Positions 32,054 through 43,400 of a stretch of DNA of 64,000 bases are shown here, piece by piece. Location of the stretch: NCBI GenBank assembly GCA_008330645.1, contig VLTN01000030.1:262001-326000 (forward strand), in the 5' to 3' direction. This stretch comes from Cafeteria roenbergensis (lineage: Eukaryota > Sar > Bigyra > Bicosoecida > Cafeteriaceae). Within the stretch, counting starts at the first letter, position 1. Each line of letters begins with the position of its first letter. Below the pieces are notes generated by a model, which did not search any database, was not told where the DNA came from, and saw nothing but the letters and a program-made list of their open reading frames with translations. The position numbers were made by a program, and so were the translations under genes.

Positions 32054-33041
32054 ATGGCAGCGGGCGGCGCAGCATCCACAATCATGAGCGACATGGACGA
32101 CCACGGGAAGATGAAGGTGCGCCCAGCTGCCCTGCTCGGATGCGTTCCTGCAGACGCGTCCGAGACGGCCAGCCCGTTGCAACGCGCCGCGGCTTCAGCA
32201 CTGGCCCCGGCATGTCCGCGCCCTCCCACGCCTGCCCCGCCCCGCAAGCTGAGCGCGCGCAGGCCGATGCCCGGTCCTGGATCAAGGAGGCGCTGGACCA
32301 TTCGGAGCTCACGTCGGAAAAGCAGCAAGCAGGCTACGTCAAGGTCAGCTCCTGCACCGCAGCCTCCCTGCTGGCCGGCCCTGCCTCCCGCACGGCGCGC
32401 GTTCCTTGAGGCAGGTATACGCCATGCCCGGACGCGTATGTGCGAGCCCGCGCGGGTGTGCGCGCGTGTGTGTTGGGGAAGGGCAGGGATGGAGGCGCTG
32501 CCTTGGTAAGCGGCCGGCGCTGCGCGCGGCCTTCCGGGCGCACGCCATTTGTATACCACCCCCCGCGCGTGCTCGTTGCGATGGCGCTGTCACTGGCCCC
32601 GTGCCTCCCCACATCCCTTCCCGTTTCGCTTCGGCAGGCTCGGCTGGATGAGGCGTACGGCCCAACGGTGAGCCGTTCGATTTGCCCGCCGCACCCCACG
32701 CCCATCGGACGCTCTCGGCAGTCTGAGCGGCGACGTGATGATGGTCTGCTGGCGTGTTTGCTCGCCCGTGCGCGCCGCCACGCTGCCGGCGCCTCCCCGA
32801 CCCCCGGCCGCTCGCCCCGCGGAAGCAGCGTCCCGCGCTCCCGCGATGTTCCCCACAAGTGCATGCGCCACCGCGCCAACGGCCTCGTGTTCTTTGTGCA
32901 AACCGTGTGCGCGTGCGATCCATCCCGCAGTGGCACTGCGTGGTGGGGTCGGACTTCAAGGCGCAGTTCACTCACGAAAGCAAAACCTTTTTCTTCGTCT
33001 CTGTTGGCAAGACCAATGTGCTTCTGTTCCGCACGACCTAG
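32054..33041 (+). CDS. DYNLL: dynein light chain, LC8 type
   Basis: Small dimeric hub protein of dynein and many other complexes. Four phase-0 exons, 32054-32116, 32263-32343, 32638-32667 and 32931-33041, give 94 residues. Exon 2 supplies the first helix (ADARSWIKEALDHSEL), exon 3 the second-helix end ARLDEAYGPT, and exon 4 the beta core WHCVVGSDFKAQFTHESKTF followed by FFVSVGKTNVLLFRT. These match the family pattern W-H-C-x-V-G, T-H-E-x-K and V-x-L-L-F. The N-terminal 21 residues are not conserved; the internal ATG at 32084 (MSDMDDHGKMK) would give 84 residues and is equally possible. All acceptors end GCAG. Together with the rest of the gene set it is consistent with a cell that has microtubule motors, but it does not by itself prove a flagellum. 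Confidence 0.9.
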
Positions 33042-33994
33042 GCCCGGGGGAGTGCGTGCGGGGGGGGGGCGGTGCTACGACGCAAATCGCTCGGCCTGAT
33101 GATGCCCGGACGGGCAGAAGGGGGGGTGGCTGCGCACCCCTCAGCCTCGCGGTTTGGGGCGCCTTGCCGCGCCGGAGCCAGGGGCATGGAACTGCGGCGA
33201 TTGCCTCAGCCGGCGTCGTGGAGCCACGCCTCCCAGGGCTCCAAGTGGTTGTCTTGGATCGGGCTCAGTGTCGCCGCTCCCTCTGGCCCGCGTGAGCAGG
33301 GCAGCTCGCGCTGGCAGCGGCCGAGGCGGGCCTGCCTGTGCTGGCCCTGGAGGGCACGCCACTCGGCGCTGCCCCCACGTTTTTCGCCAACGCCAGGGCG
33401 AGCCCTTGCTCGTCAGCCTGGCCCATGCGAGGGCAGGTCTGATCGCTGGGTTTGCGTGTGAATGCCAGCTGCAAAGTTTACGTGCTGCTCGACTCAATGG
33501 CGATGCCCAACAATGTTGCGCATCGCGCCCAAACCACACGCATGCTGCCAATCGGTGGACCCACTGCAAGGTCCGTGCCCAGAAACCAGCACAAGGCACG
33601 CGCTCGGTGCTCGGGTTGGGCGCCACCTGCTCGACGGCCACGGCAGGAAGGAACCCTCGCGCGAGATGGCCGATCTTCGTCCGCACGGCAGGAGGCCGCC
33701 CACGGAAGGAATCAACTTGAGCAGCCCTCGAGCCTCGCCATCGAAAGTCGCCCCCCAAATCGCAAGGCGCTGGGAATCGCGGGGTCGCGAGACCTCGCAG
33801 CCGTCGACGGCAAAAACGCAGCGCTGGATCGCTTGGCCGCCGCCGGCATGCAGCCGTTGCCCCAGAGCTCCACCGCTGCCAAAGGCTGAATTGCGCATGC
33901 CGCTTTGCACAGCCTTTCGGAAGCACAAGTTTCCCTGGAAACAAGCCATGCGGCGAGACCCAAGGCCGGCAAGCTCGCGCAGACGGCACCGCAA
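33042..33994. other. convergent region with unassigned open frames
   Basis: Lies between the dynein light-chain stop and the rhamnose mutarotase stop. Several competing short frames have acceptable codon content: a minus-strand stretch of about 65 codons ending WEAWLHDAG near 33221, and a plus-strand stretch with ALEGTPLGAAPTFFANA near 33340. None carries a recognisable motif or a convincing exon chain. A small gene may be hidden here, but I cannot support one. Confidence 0.4.
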
Positions 33995-34958
33995 TCAGTC
34001 CGTGTGGAACACCTCCTCGGCCACCGCCCACCACGCCTTTCCCGATGCAGCGGCATCCGCCGAGCCCGATGCCGGGTCCGCAGCAATGCTCTCCTGGCTG
34101 CGAACAGGGACAGCGCCAGGTCGAGTCGGCAGCAGCGTTTGGCAGGCTGCAGCACCGTGCACAATAGCTTGCCCCGGACGGTTGAGTCAAGGGCCAGCAG
34201 GAGTCCGGCGCTCACCACGGGTCGGTGATCTCCCACCACCTGCGCGTGCTCTCGTCAGCGGCAATGGCCGCCATGTCAGCGTCCCAGTCCGTGCCCACGT
34301 ACTCAAAGTTGGCGAACAGCATCTCCGTTTCTGCGCAGCGGAGGCGATGCGCGGGCGCCAGAGCGCGGGAATGGGGGGGAGCTCTTGGGTTGGGCGGGAA
34401 ACCGTCTCTTTCGCGTTTTCCGCTTCGGAGGGCGTGAAACTCGACGCAACCCGGCGACGAGGCCGGCGCCTCGTGGCTCCGAGCCAGCGGCGCGGCGCCT
34501 CTCTCGACCCAGCTCGAGCCCCGGCCCAGATTCCACCTCTGGCCAAGCTCTCGCACCCACTGTCGCGGGGGGAGTGCACACGCCCCGCCATTGCCAAGCC
34601 GCCTCGCCTCGGGATCGCGGCGCGGCCCTCACCGCGGGAATAGAAGATCGTGTAGTTTCGGATGTTGCTCGCTGCGATGCGCCCCAGGACCTCGGGCCAC
34701 ACGGCTGCGTGCAGTTTCCGGTACCTGAAGTGCCAGCGATCCCGAAACGCCGGGAGGGACAGGGGAACAAAGAGGGGGCAACGGCTTGCCGCGACTTCTC
34801 GAACCGCCCGGCTGCCCGACGGCAACCGAGCCCCGAGCCGGGCACGCAGCGTCGGCTCGCGCGAGGCCGCGCCCTGCTCACTCGTCCAGCTTCTCCGGCT
34901 TCAGCCGGATGATCTGCGCGACGCGGCGGGGCTTGGTCGCAGTCGTTGCGTCTGCCAT
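33995..34958 (-). CDS. rhaM: L-rhamnose mutarotase (RhaM/YiiL family)
   Basis: Interconverts alpha and beta anomers of L-rhamnose. Four minus-strand exons, 34958-34882, 34724-34633, 34330-34216 and 34097-33995, give 128 residues. Splicing yields LKPEKLDEYRKLHAAVWPEV, which contains the conserved Tyr and His of the active site, then NIRNYTIFYSR, LFANFEYVGTDWDADM and WWEITDPCQES, and the closing WWAVAEEVFHTD. The Cys of TDPCQ is created by the last junction (TG then C). Reading on without splicing would stop at TGA two residues later, so the terminal exon is well supported. Introns of 157, 302 and 118 bases have good GTGAG donors; the first acceptor is TTCAG. No other rhamnose gene is nearby, so it stands alone. 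The start lies 281 bases from the F-box gene on the other strand. Confidence 0.92.
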
Positions 34959-35239
34959 TGCGCCTGGCCCGAGTGCGTGCCGGCCGTGGCGTGGCAACGC
35001 CGGCTCTGCAGCGGCCCGGCCCGGCCCCCATGCGAGTCCCTGGCCCGTGCTGGCTGCAGCAGCGCGCCCCACCTCGCGCACTCGGGGCCCTCCGATCCCG
35101 CGGACGACGGCGCTTGAACCGTCATTGGGCGTGCAGGCTCACCCCGGGTCTGCAGAGCCGGACGGCACATCAGGCTCCAGTCACCTGGACGCCCGACTCC
35201 CACCCTTGCCGCGACCGCGGCGGGTGGCCCCAGGGCGGG

Positions 35240-38200
35240 ATGGCTGGCCCTTCCGTCCTGACCGACCGCCCGGCTCTCTTTGGGCACGTGCTCGGCTTCC
35301 TCGAGACGCAGGACTTGGTGTCGGCCGAGGTGAGTCGCGCGGCTTGCTGCGTCAGCAGCATCGGGTGATTCGTTTGCGCGAGGCCCAGAGTTTTTGCAGT
35401 CCAGCCCGCGCTGTTCAGCAACAAAGCCGGGCCCGCTGTTCCGGACCCCATCGCCCCCGCTCCGCGCCGCGCCTCCTGCCCCTGGAAGCGCAGTGCGTGT
35501 GCTCGGGCTGGCTCAGGGCGGTCCGGTCACCCCACGTGCACCCCAGCCCGTGGGCAGTCCAGCTCGGCCGCACATTCTTCTTGTGGGACGACCAAGTGGC
35601 CTCGGCGGACGCGCCTCTCGGCCTCGAGCGCGCCGTTCTCGGCGCCCACTGCTGCAAACCACCGCCCCCCTCACCGTGGGCCGGCGCAACGCACGCCCAA
35701 GCGCGCTCTAGCCCGGGGCAGCTCCATTCCAGGCGCGCGGCAGAAGTCGAGGCTGCCTCCCCTGCCCCGCCGTCCAAGCGACCCCACCTCCAGCCCGGCG
35801 TGCCAAGCCATGCCAGCGAGTCATCTGCCACCTCCGCGGCTGTCGCTGGAGCGGCAGCGGACCGAGGCGGCGCCGAGCCCCTGCTGCCGCGCGCCCCGCC
35901 GTTGCGGTCCCCATCTCCGCCGCCGCGCCCCCTCGCCCAGCCTGGCGCTCGTGCGTCGGCCTCCCCGCTGCCCGCACTCGCCACAGCGGCAGCGGCACCG
36001 GGCTCGCCAGTGGCTTCACAAGCGTCATCGTCCACCGCTGCCGTCTCGCAACTCTCGTCGTCCTCCTCCTCCTCCTCCTCCACGTCCGCGACGTCGGCGC
36101 GCCTCTCATCGGCAGGAACGGGGAGCGTGTCGCGTCTCTCGTCTGCGACGTCGGCCCCCGTCGCTCAACAAGCCTCCTCGTCAGCAACGGACGCCGGGCT
36201 CGCAGCGGACGCTGTCAACAACACTGCAGCTGCCGCCGCCACAACACCTGCCCCGCCGCTTCCAACGGCAGCGCCTGCAGATCCTCCAGTCCCGGACTCA
36301 CAAGCGGCGCCGGTAGACCCAGCAAGGCGCCTCGGCTCGTCCTGGCAAACGCGACCGCAGCCGCAGCATGGACCGGTCGACGACGGCCGGCTTGCGCCAC
36401 GCACGGCTCTGCCTGCGGCAGCGGGGTCGGTTGCAGCCCCCACTCCGGAGCAGGGCCCCCAGGGGCAGGCACAGGGCCCCCCGGGGCAGGCGCAGGGCCC
36501 CAGGTCTAGGCCCCCGTGGTGGCACCCGCTCAGGCTCGACACACCTGCCGCCAGGGCCGTGATGGCGCGGCGACACGACCTTGACGCGCAGGTGAGGTCC
36601 ATCGTGCGGGTGGCAGAGCTGGGAAGGATCGCCATGGATGACGTCATCCACGCGATCATCCCCGAAGCCACAGGAGGCGCCAACGGCGACCACTCTTGGG
36701 GCGTGCCTGCCTTCGCCGACGGACCAGAATCGCAGCAGCTTCCTGCAAGCGACAGCTGGGCCCAATCCATCACCCATCAGCAGTCAGTCAGGGCAATCGC
36801 GGCTCTGCACACACTGCCGCTGTGCTGGAGGCAGGAGTCGCTGCTGCGGGTGTCGTGCGGGGCGGCGGGGGCCTGGCAGAGCTGCGGGGATAGGTGGTCT
36901 GCAGCCACCGTGTGGAGGGTGACGTGCGCGTCACTCCGGTCGCAGGACTTTGCGGCATCAGCTGGCACCGCCGAAGTGGCTCTGCCACCAGGCTCTGCCA
37001 GGCTGGATGGACCGACATTCGGGTCCGGTTTCGCCATCCTGCGCTGCATCTCGGAGTGCTGGTCGCCGGCGGAGGCGTATGGTGCGGTGGTTCACAGAGC
37101 CGCCCCGCCACACAGCTCTGCCGGCAGAGCCGTGCGCGCAGCAGTGAGCAACGTCATCCGAGCGGCGGGGCTGCGCCAACCGGCCGGCCCGGATGCCGGC
37201 GTCACTGCTGCCACCGTCACTGGAGCCAGCGTCGCTGGTGCCAGCGTCACTGCTGCCAGCGTCACTGCTGCCAGCGGCTCTGCTGCCAGCGTCTCTGCTG
37301 CCAGCGTCACTGCTGCCAGCGTCGCTGGTGCCGTCGGGGGTGGTGTGGGTGGAGCTGCCGGCGGCTTGGAAGGATTGGAAGGATTGGAAGGGTCTGCTGG
37401 TGCGCCGGAAACCCTGCGGCTCGGGTACGTTGAACTTCCCGGTCATTTGCTGGTCGCGGCTCCATCAGATGCGATTCTCGATGCGGCAGCGGAGTCGCTC
37501 GAAGCAGAGCTGCGCGTAATCGATCGGTCCGTCGGCCGCACCAGCGCTCGTGACACGGCCGCTCTCGCCGAAGAGCGAGCGTTTGCGCAAACAGCTGACG
37601 GGCAAGCTGGCCGCCCAGCCTGCAGTTCGAGAGACGCTGAGCGACCCGCTGCGCGCGCTCCGGCGGCCCCTTCACCTGCAACACATCCCAGCGGTTTCGC
37701 GTCCGGCAGAGCCAGAAACCCCTCCGACCCACTTCCAGCCGCCCTGGCCGCTGCGGCGACAGAGGCAAATGCGCCGCCGGACCTCCGGCGGGTGGCCGCG
37801 CTGATGCGAGCGGTTACACGCCACGTGGCAGCGGCGCCGGCGGACGCATACTTCGCCGCCTCCTCCAGCATGGTTCACAGCAGCCTGCGGGGGGGCGGCG
37901 CCCTGCCCATCGTAGCGTCATCAGCGCTGGCAGAGCTAGCTGGTAGAGCCGGCCTTGGGGGCACGTTCTGCATCGGCGCACCACTTCACTTCATCGCCGG
38001 ATACAGTCCGGAGTTGGCTGCCGCAGTCGCAGCCGAGCGCGAGGCGTCAGCTGACGCAGCCCCGCCCGTCACGGGTGCTGCTGGTGCTAGTGCTGGTGCT
38101 GGTGTTGGTGCTGGTGCTGGTGCTGGTGCTGGCATGTCAGCCGATGCTGCAGAGCCGTGGCATCCGCGTGAGCCTGCGAGCGCTGTCCTGGCCACATGGC

Positions 38201-39942
38201 ACTCCAGCTCTGCCAGAGCGCGTCGCGCCATGGAAATTGCCTCAGCGGTTTCACCGGACTCGGTGGGCGATAGCTCGAGGTGGTCCTTCCTCGACCCGTT
38301 TTCTGGCGAAACCGCCACGGCTGATGAAGCCCTTGCCACTCTTCACAGCCGGCTCGCTGCCGCTGGGCACCGTGCAGAGCTGGGCCCGGACCAGTTTGCG
38401 AGGTTCATGGCCCCGACTCCGGCACGCGAAACCGCGAGAAGAGTGGTAAGAAACCTGTTCAACGCTGATTGGAAAAGCAGAGCCCGTGATGCCAGCATGG
38501 TCATCGTTGCGGTTTCGCGGCTCTGCTTCGGGGCGTCGTCGTCGCCGCCCGCTGACGTCCTGACCCGGGCGGTTTCGGAGGGGGCCCTTGCCTGGGGCAT
38601 CGAGGGCAGGTCAGCGGTTTCGGCTCGGCGGCTCCGCTTTGCCGCCTGGAAGGAGTGGGGTCACTCAGGGTGCAAGGTGGTCGCCGAAACCGCCATGCGG
38701 TGCGGGCTGTGTCAGGCTGACGCGGGCAGTCGTGACTCCGGCTCTGCCACGGCAAGGGCTCTGTCGCCGGCCGCGGGTCCGACCCTCGCCCCGCAGCAAC
38801 CGCAACTACAACCGCAACTTCAACAGCAACCACTGCAGGGAGATGTCGCCGCCGGGCAACCGTCTGCTGAGCAGCTTGCGTTTCTGTGGGAGGGTATGCC
38901 TGGCCGGATGACGTGGCACGGCAGAGCTTGCGATGGCCCGAGCGGGGCGGCGGCTTTGTGGCTGGTGCGACGTCTGGCATCTCGTTGCGCTCGCCTGCAG
39001 AGTATGACCGCAGGCGGCGGCAGCGGCGGGGGCGGTGGCGGCGGGGGCGGCAGCAGCGGCGGTGGCGGGGGTGGCGAGGGCAGCGGCAGCGGCAGTGGGG
39101 GCGGCGGGGGCGGCGGGGGCGGCGGGGGCGGCAGCGCTAGCAGAAGCAACGGCAACGGCAACAGCAGCAGCAGCAGCAGTGCTGGCGGCAGCGGCAGCAG
39201 CAGCACCCCCCCCCCTGTGGCGGGTGGCGGTGGCCGCGGTGAACTACAGACAGCAGCGGCACCAGCAGCCGCTGACTCTGCCTCTGCTGCCGCCGCAGGC
39301 GGAGCGGCGGAACGCCCAGTGCCAGGCGAGCGAAAGCCCGCTGACGGCGCACCGGAACAAAGTTTAGCCGCCCCGGCGGCAGGCGCCTGCGGCTCTTGCC
39401 TCGTGGGGCCGTGCTGCCGGCTCCACCAGGGCCGCAGCTGGCCCCCCCCCCAGCGGAGCCCCGCGGGTCACTGGCCCGCTGGAACGTTTTTCCGCCACAA
39501 GCACACTCGCCACCGCTGCGTCATAGTGTCGGCTGATGCCGTCTGCACGGCCGACGCAGCGTGGCAGGCCCAGACCGGCGTGTCGGCGCTGTCCCGCGGA
39601 GCGGCGCAGCCATTCTACCGGTGCCTCGTCGATGCGAGGGACGTCGGCGCGGGGGTCGTCACGTACGTCCCTGATGACCTGGTCGTGATTGAGCCTCTGG
39701 AATCGGCGGAACCAACATGGCCGCATGCTCCGGAAGGCGCTGACGCGGCCGGGGCAGGCGCGCAAGCCGCGGCCGCTGGAGACCTGGAAGCGGACGTGAC
39801 CGCGTGCGTGCGGGTAGGGCTGGTGGTTCGTCCGGCCGACGGGTTTATGCACCCGCAGCTGGGCGAGTTTTTGCGATGCTCCTCGACACAGTCTGCTGTC
39901 GTGAACGCCCGGGGCCAGCTTCGCGAGGCCGACCACGCGTGA
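35240..39942 (+). CDS. FBXO21-like F-box protein with SirB1-like and YccV/HspQ-like domains
   Basis: Probable substrate receptor of an SCF ubiquitin ligase. Two exons, 35240-35329 and 35494-39942, give 1512 residues. The F-box spans the junction: LFGHVLGFLETQDLVSAE, then CVCSGWLRAVRS. A transglutaminase-like SirB1 segment lies at about 793-870 (SLRGGGALPIVASSALAEL and CIGAPLHFIAGY). The C-terminus (about 1355-1512) is a YccV/HspQ domain: FFRHKHTRHRCVIV, QTGVSALSRGAAQPFYRCLV and the closing HPQLGEFLRC. F-box, SirB1 and YccV in this order is the FBXO21 architecture, normally about 630 residues. Here the linkers are hugely expanded, with Ser runs, Gly/Ser runs (39010-39200) and Ala/Ser/Val repeats (37200-37330). 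The DNA words GGCTCTGCC and GCGGTTTCG are strikingly frequent. It is divergent from the mutarotase. Confidence 0.85.
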
Positions 39943-40474
39943 TCCGAGCGGCAACCTGGGGCGAGCAGGCTGGCGGGCCCGGCCCCTGCGTGGTCAGGTG
40001 CATGCCGGCCTGTTGCGTTGCTGCGCTGCGTTTAGGCGCGCTTCCTGTCTCGGAACCGGATTCCTGAATTATCCCACGGACCTTGTTGAACCGCTCGCTC
40101 TGTGCCCTTGGCACGTTGCCCAAGGCATGGACCGGGGCCGTCCGGGTGCCTAGTGTGCGTGTCTGGTGGCGCTCTTGTTGTGGCCGATGACCGCTTGCGG
40201 ACACCGCAGCCGCGCGCGCGCGCGCGCGCGTTGAGCCATTGCGAAACGAGCTGGGCGCGATTCCGAGCGACTGCCACCGCGTCGCTTTCCCGCCACGGAG
40301 GCGGCAAGCTCGCCATGCGAGCACACTGTTCGGAGCTCTGTTTGCGTCCGACCACACGCGGCAAGAGCCACTGGCGCATTCCGCGTCACCGGCACGGCGC
40401 AGCGTCGCAAAACGCCGCGCGACGGAGGCAGAGCAACCAGCGCTGCTACTGCAGCCGCACACACACTGCTTGCG
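39943..40474. other. intergenic with GC dinucleotide run
   Basis: Spacer between the F-box gene and the ankyrin gene. It contains a pure CG alternation at about 40211-40230. No gene was recognised. Confidence 0.5.
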
Positions 40475-43400
40475 ATGGACGTGCCCGTCGACTGCGAGGC
40501 GCCCCTGCGAGGTGCCGCCATCGCAGAAAGCGCCGTCAGAGGCGACCTGACCACGCTGTCGAAGCTCTTGGGCGCTGGCGCGAGGGTGGACTCCCCACTT
40601 GGGCCGGTGAGTCGCTGCACCGCTCTGGCCTCGTAGGGAACCGGTCAATCCTGCCGGCGGCGCCACCCGCGCTGCCGCGGACTGGCGGGCCAGAGCCGAG
40701 TGCCTCGCGATCACGTCAAATCGAAGGGTGCAACAGGGCAATCGGGCGCGGGGTCGAGCCTCTGGCACGGCTGCCTGCGAGAGCGAGCTTCGAAGCTCGG
40801 GGCGTTTTCCGAGCTCGCAGGAGGGCATGGCCGCGATCCACCACGCGGCGGCCGCGGGACACCCAGCCATTGTGTGCCACCTGCTAGCATACGGGGCATG
40901 GGTGGATGCGCGCGATGAGGTGAGGCGGGGGCGCTGCGGAGTCTGCCGGCGCCGGGGCTGCAGTTGCCTTTGCGCCCCGCAAGACAGGCTGCAAGGGAAC
41001 CGACTGCCGTTCCCTCCCCCTGCGCCTGGCCACGAGCCACGCCGGCGACCGGCCCCGTCCGCTGCGCAAGCGCGTGCAGAAGGGCCGGACTGCTGTCCAC
41101 CATGCTGCTTGGGCTGGGCACTCGTTCATGATAGACTACCTGGCGGACTGCGGCGCAGATCTCGACGCGAGGTGCAATGTGAGAGATTTCTGCCCGAAGT
41201 TGTCGGCCACACACCCGGGAAGGCAGGCGGGAGAGGCAGAATACGCTCGTCAGGAGTGTGCAGCTGTCACAGTGCGCAAACGCGGCGAGTGTGAGAGCGG
41301 TTCGCAGCTGGGATCAACGGCGTTGCACATCGCGGCGGAATCAGGTCACGCCGACGCGATTCGGACGCTGCTACTGCGCGGTGCGGGCAAAGACTCCCGA
41401 GGCGACGTAAGCTTGCAGTGCCACGGCGATGCGGCGCGCGCTGCGCGATTCGGTTTTCCCGCCAGTGGACGAATGAAGCGTGTCCGTCCGCCTCTGGCTC
41501 CGCTCCCAAGCCCACCACGACAAAGCCCCAGCCCTGGCTGCTTTGCTGCGGGTAGGCTCGTTACGCAAGTGCGCATTGCGTTCTGCGATGCCCTGTCGGC
41601 TGCAGGATGGAGCCTGCGCCCTCCACAGCGCTTCCTGGGAGGGTCATGTCGAGGCCGTCAGTGCCCTGCTAGACAGTGGCTTAGGCGTCGGCGCAGTGAC
41701 CAAGGTATGCGAGGAATACGCCGGCCGGCATTGCCGAGGAGGTGGGCAGATCGCTTGCCTGGGGACAGCCTTGGCCGCCAGCCAACGCGCGCCCGCCTGC
41801 GCCGCGACTACTGGCCGCCGAACCCCCTCCCGCAGTCTGGCCTCACCGCGCTTCACTGTGCTGCCGGCGACGGCTACACGCGCACCGCGGCGCTCCTGCT
41901 CCAGCGCGGTGCTGATGCCGAGGCCAGGGACCTTGTGCGGAAGCGCTTCCGCGGCGCTGTCCCTGCCTGAGATGCAGTTGTTGCCCCGCCATGCCACTCC
42001 TTGGAACCGAGGCCCGCCAGCCGCGAGAACGTTCGCCAGACACGCGTCCTCGTCCCGCGCGGCCTCGCTGCGGCGCGATGCAAGAGCCTTGGGCCGACTT
42101 GCGTCGTCGCCCTTCGTTTCCCGCCATTCCTCGCGCGAGGATCCGTCCGCCGCCTCGGCGCAGGATGGCCAGACGGCGCTGCACCACGCGGCAGCTGGGG
42201 GGCACGAGTCCGCCGTTTCCGTGCTTTTGGACAACCACGCCGACCTGGAGGCCGGGAGCAACGTCAGTGGGCTGGGCGCCGGTTTTGCCTCCGCTCCGCG
42301 TGCAAGCATGGGGCGCTGCAGAGACGGTGTGCCTGCCTTGGCTGGCTTGCCGGTCCACCATCTGGCCTTTGCTCGGACCTTGACCTCGCCGGAAAGGTGA
42401 AACATCGCCAACGGCCCGCAGGATGGACTGACAGCCCTGCACTATGCCGTGTGGGAGGGACACACCGGGGTGCTTCGGACACTGCTGAAACGCGGCGCCA
42501 GAAGAACCGCTCCGAGTCAAGTGAGCAACTCCGCTGCAGCTTGCGTCGCGATGATGCGCGATACCGCCGTGCGGATGCTGCGCACGAAACTCTGTCGACA
42601 GGCACGTCACCGGGGTCGCGGGAAGACAGGCCGCGTTTTGACGGCGCCATCGTGACGTGACCCAGAGGCGCCCCAGCCCGCGCGTCCGAAGCTCACGGCA
42701 TTTGGGCCGACCAACGGTCGGAGGAGCCTGCCCCACCAATTTCGGCCCAACCAACCTCGCAGACGACTGTTGGCGCGCTCCACCTCGCGGCCGTGCGGGG
42801 CAATGCGGGCATGGTCAGCGAGCTTGTCAAGCATGGCTTTGACCTTGAGGAATCGGACGCGGTGAGAGGCGTTGTGAATCCAGCCCGCCGCCCGCTGTCG
42901 TTTCGTCCCGAGGCATCTCTCGAGGGAGCTCACCGCCGCCGCCCACCTCTTATCGTCAAAGCCTCGACCACCGCAGGCTGGGCAAACCGCACTACACAGA
43001 GCTGCCTTGGGCGGGCACGGCCCAGTGATCACCAAGCTGCTGACGAGCGGGGCGCTGGCTGAAGCTCAGGCTGCCGTTAGTTTGGGGCAAGCGCTGTAGG
43101 CTCAGAGTTCAGTTCGGTAACCGGTTGGGTTCATATTTGTCCGCAGACGTAGATTCTACCCCGACAAAACAGACGAGCCATCTGGCATCGTCACGACACT
43201 CTCTTGGGCTACGCGGCTCCCCCACAGCGTGCTGGGGGCTGCCCTCGGCGTGACTCAGAGGGTCCCGAGCTCTGGTCTACCCGCCTGCGTCGGCGGCCAA
43301 GACAAGCAGCTCGCCGGCAAGGCGCGCGCAGCGTGCGCTTCGCTTTGCCCGCCGTGCCGTGCGAACGCTCGCACAGCACTCCAGGGCCCGTTGCGGTCGG

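Noticed and set aside
33221-33275. Segment reading PIQDNHLEPWEAWLHDAG considered as terminal exon of rhamnose mutarotase
   Set aside because: A nearer exon at 34097-33995 gives the canonical TDPCQ and EEVFHTD ending with a proper TTCGCAG acceptor.
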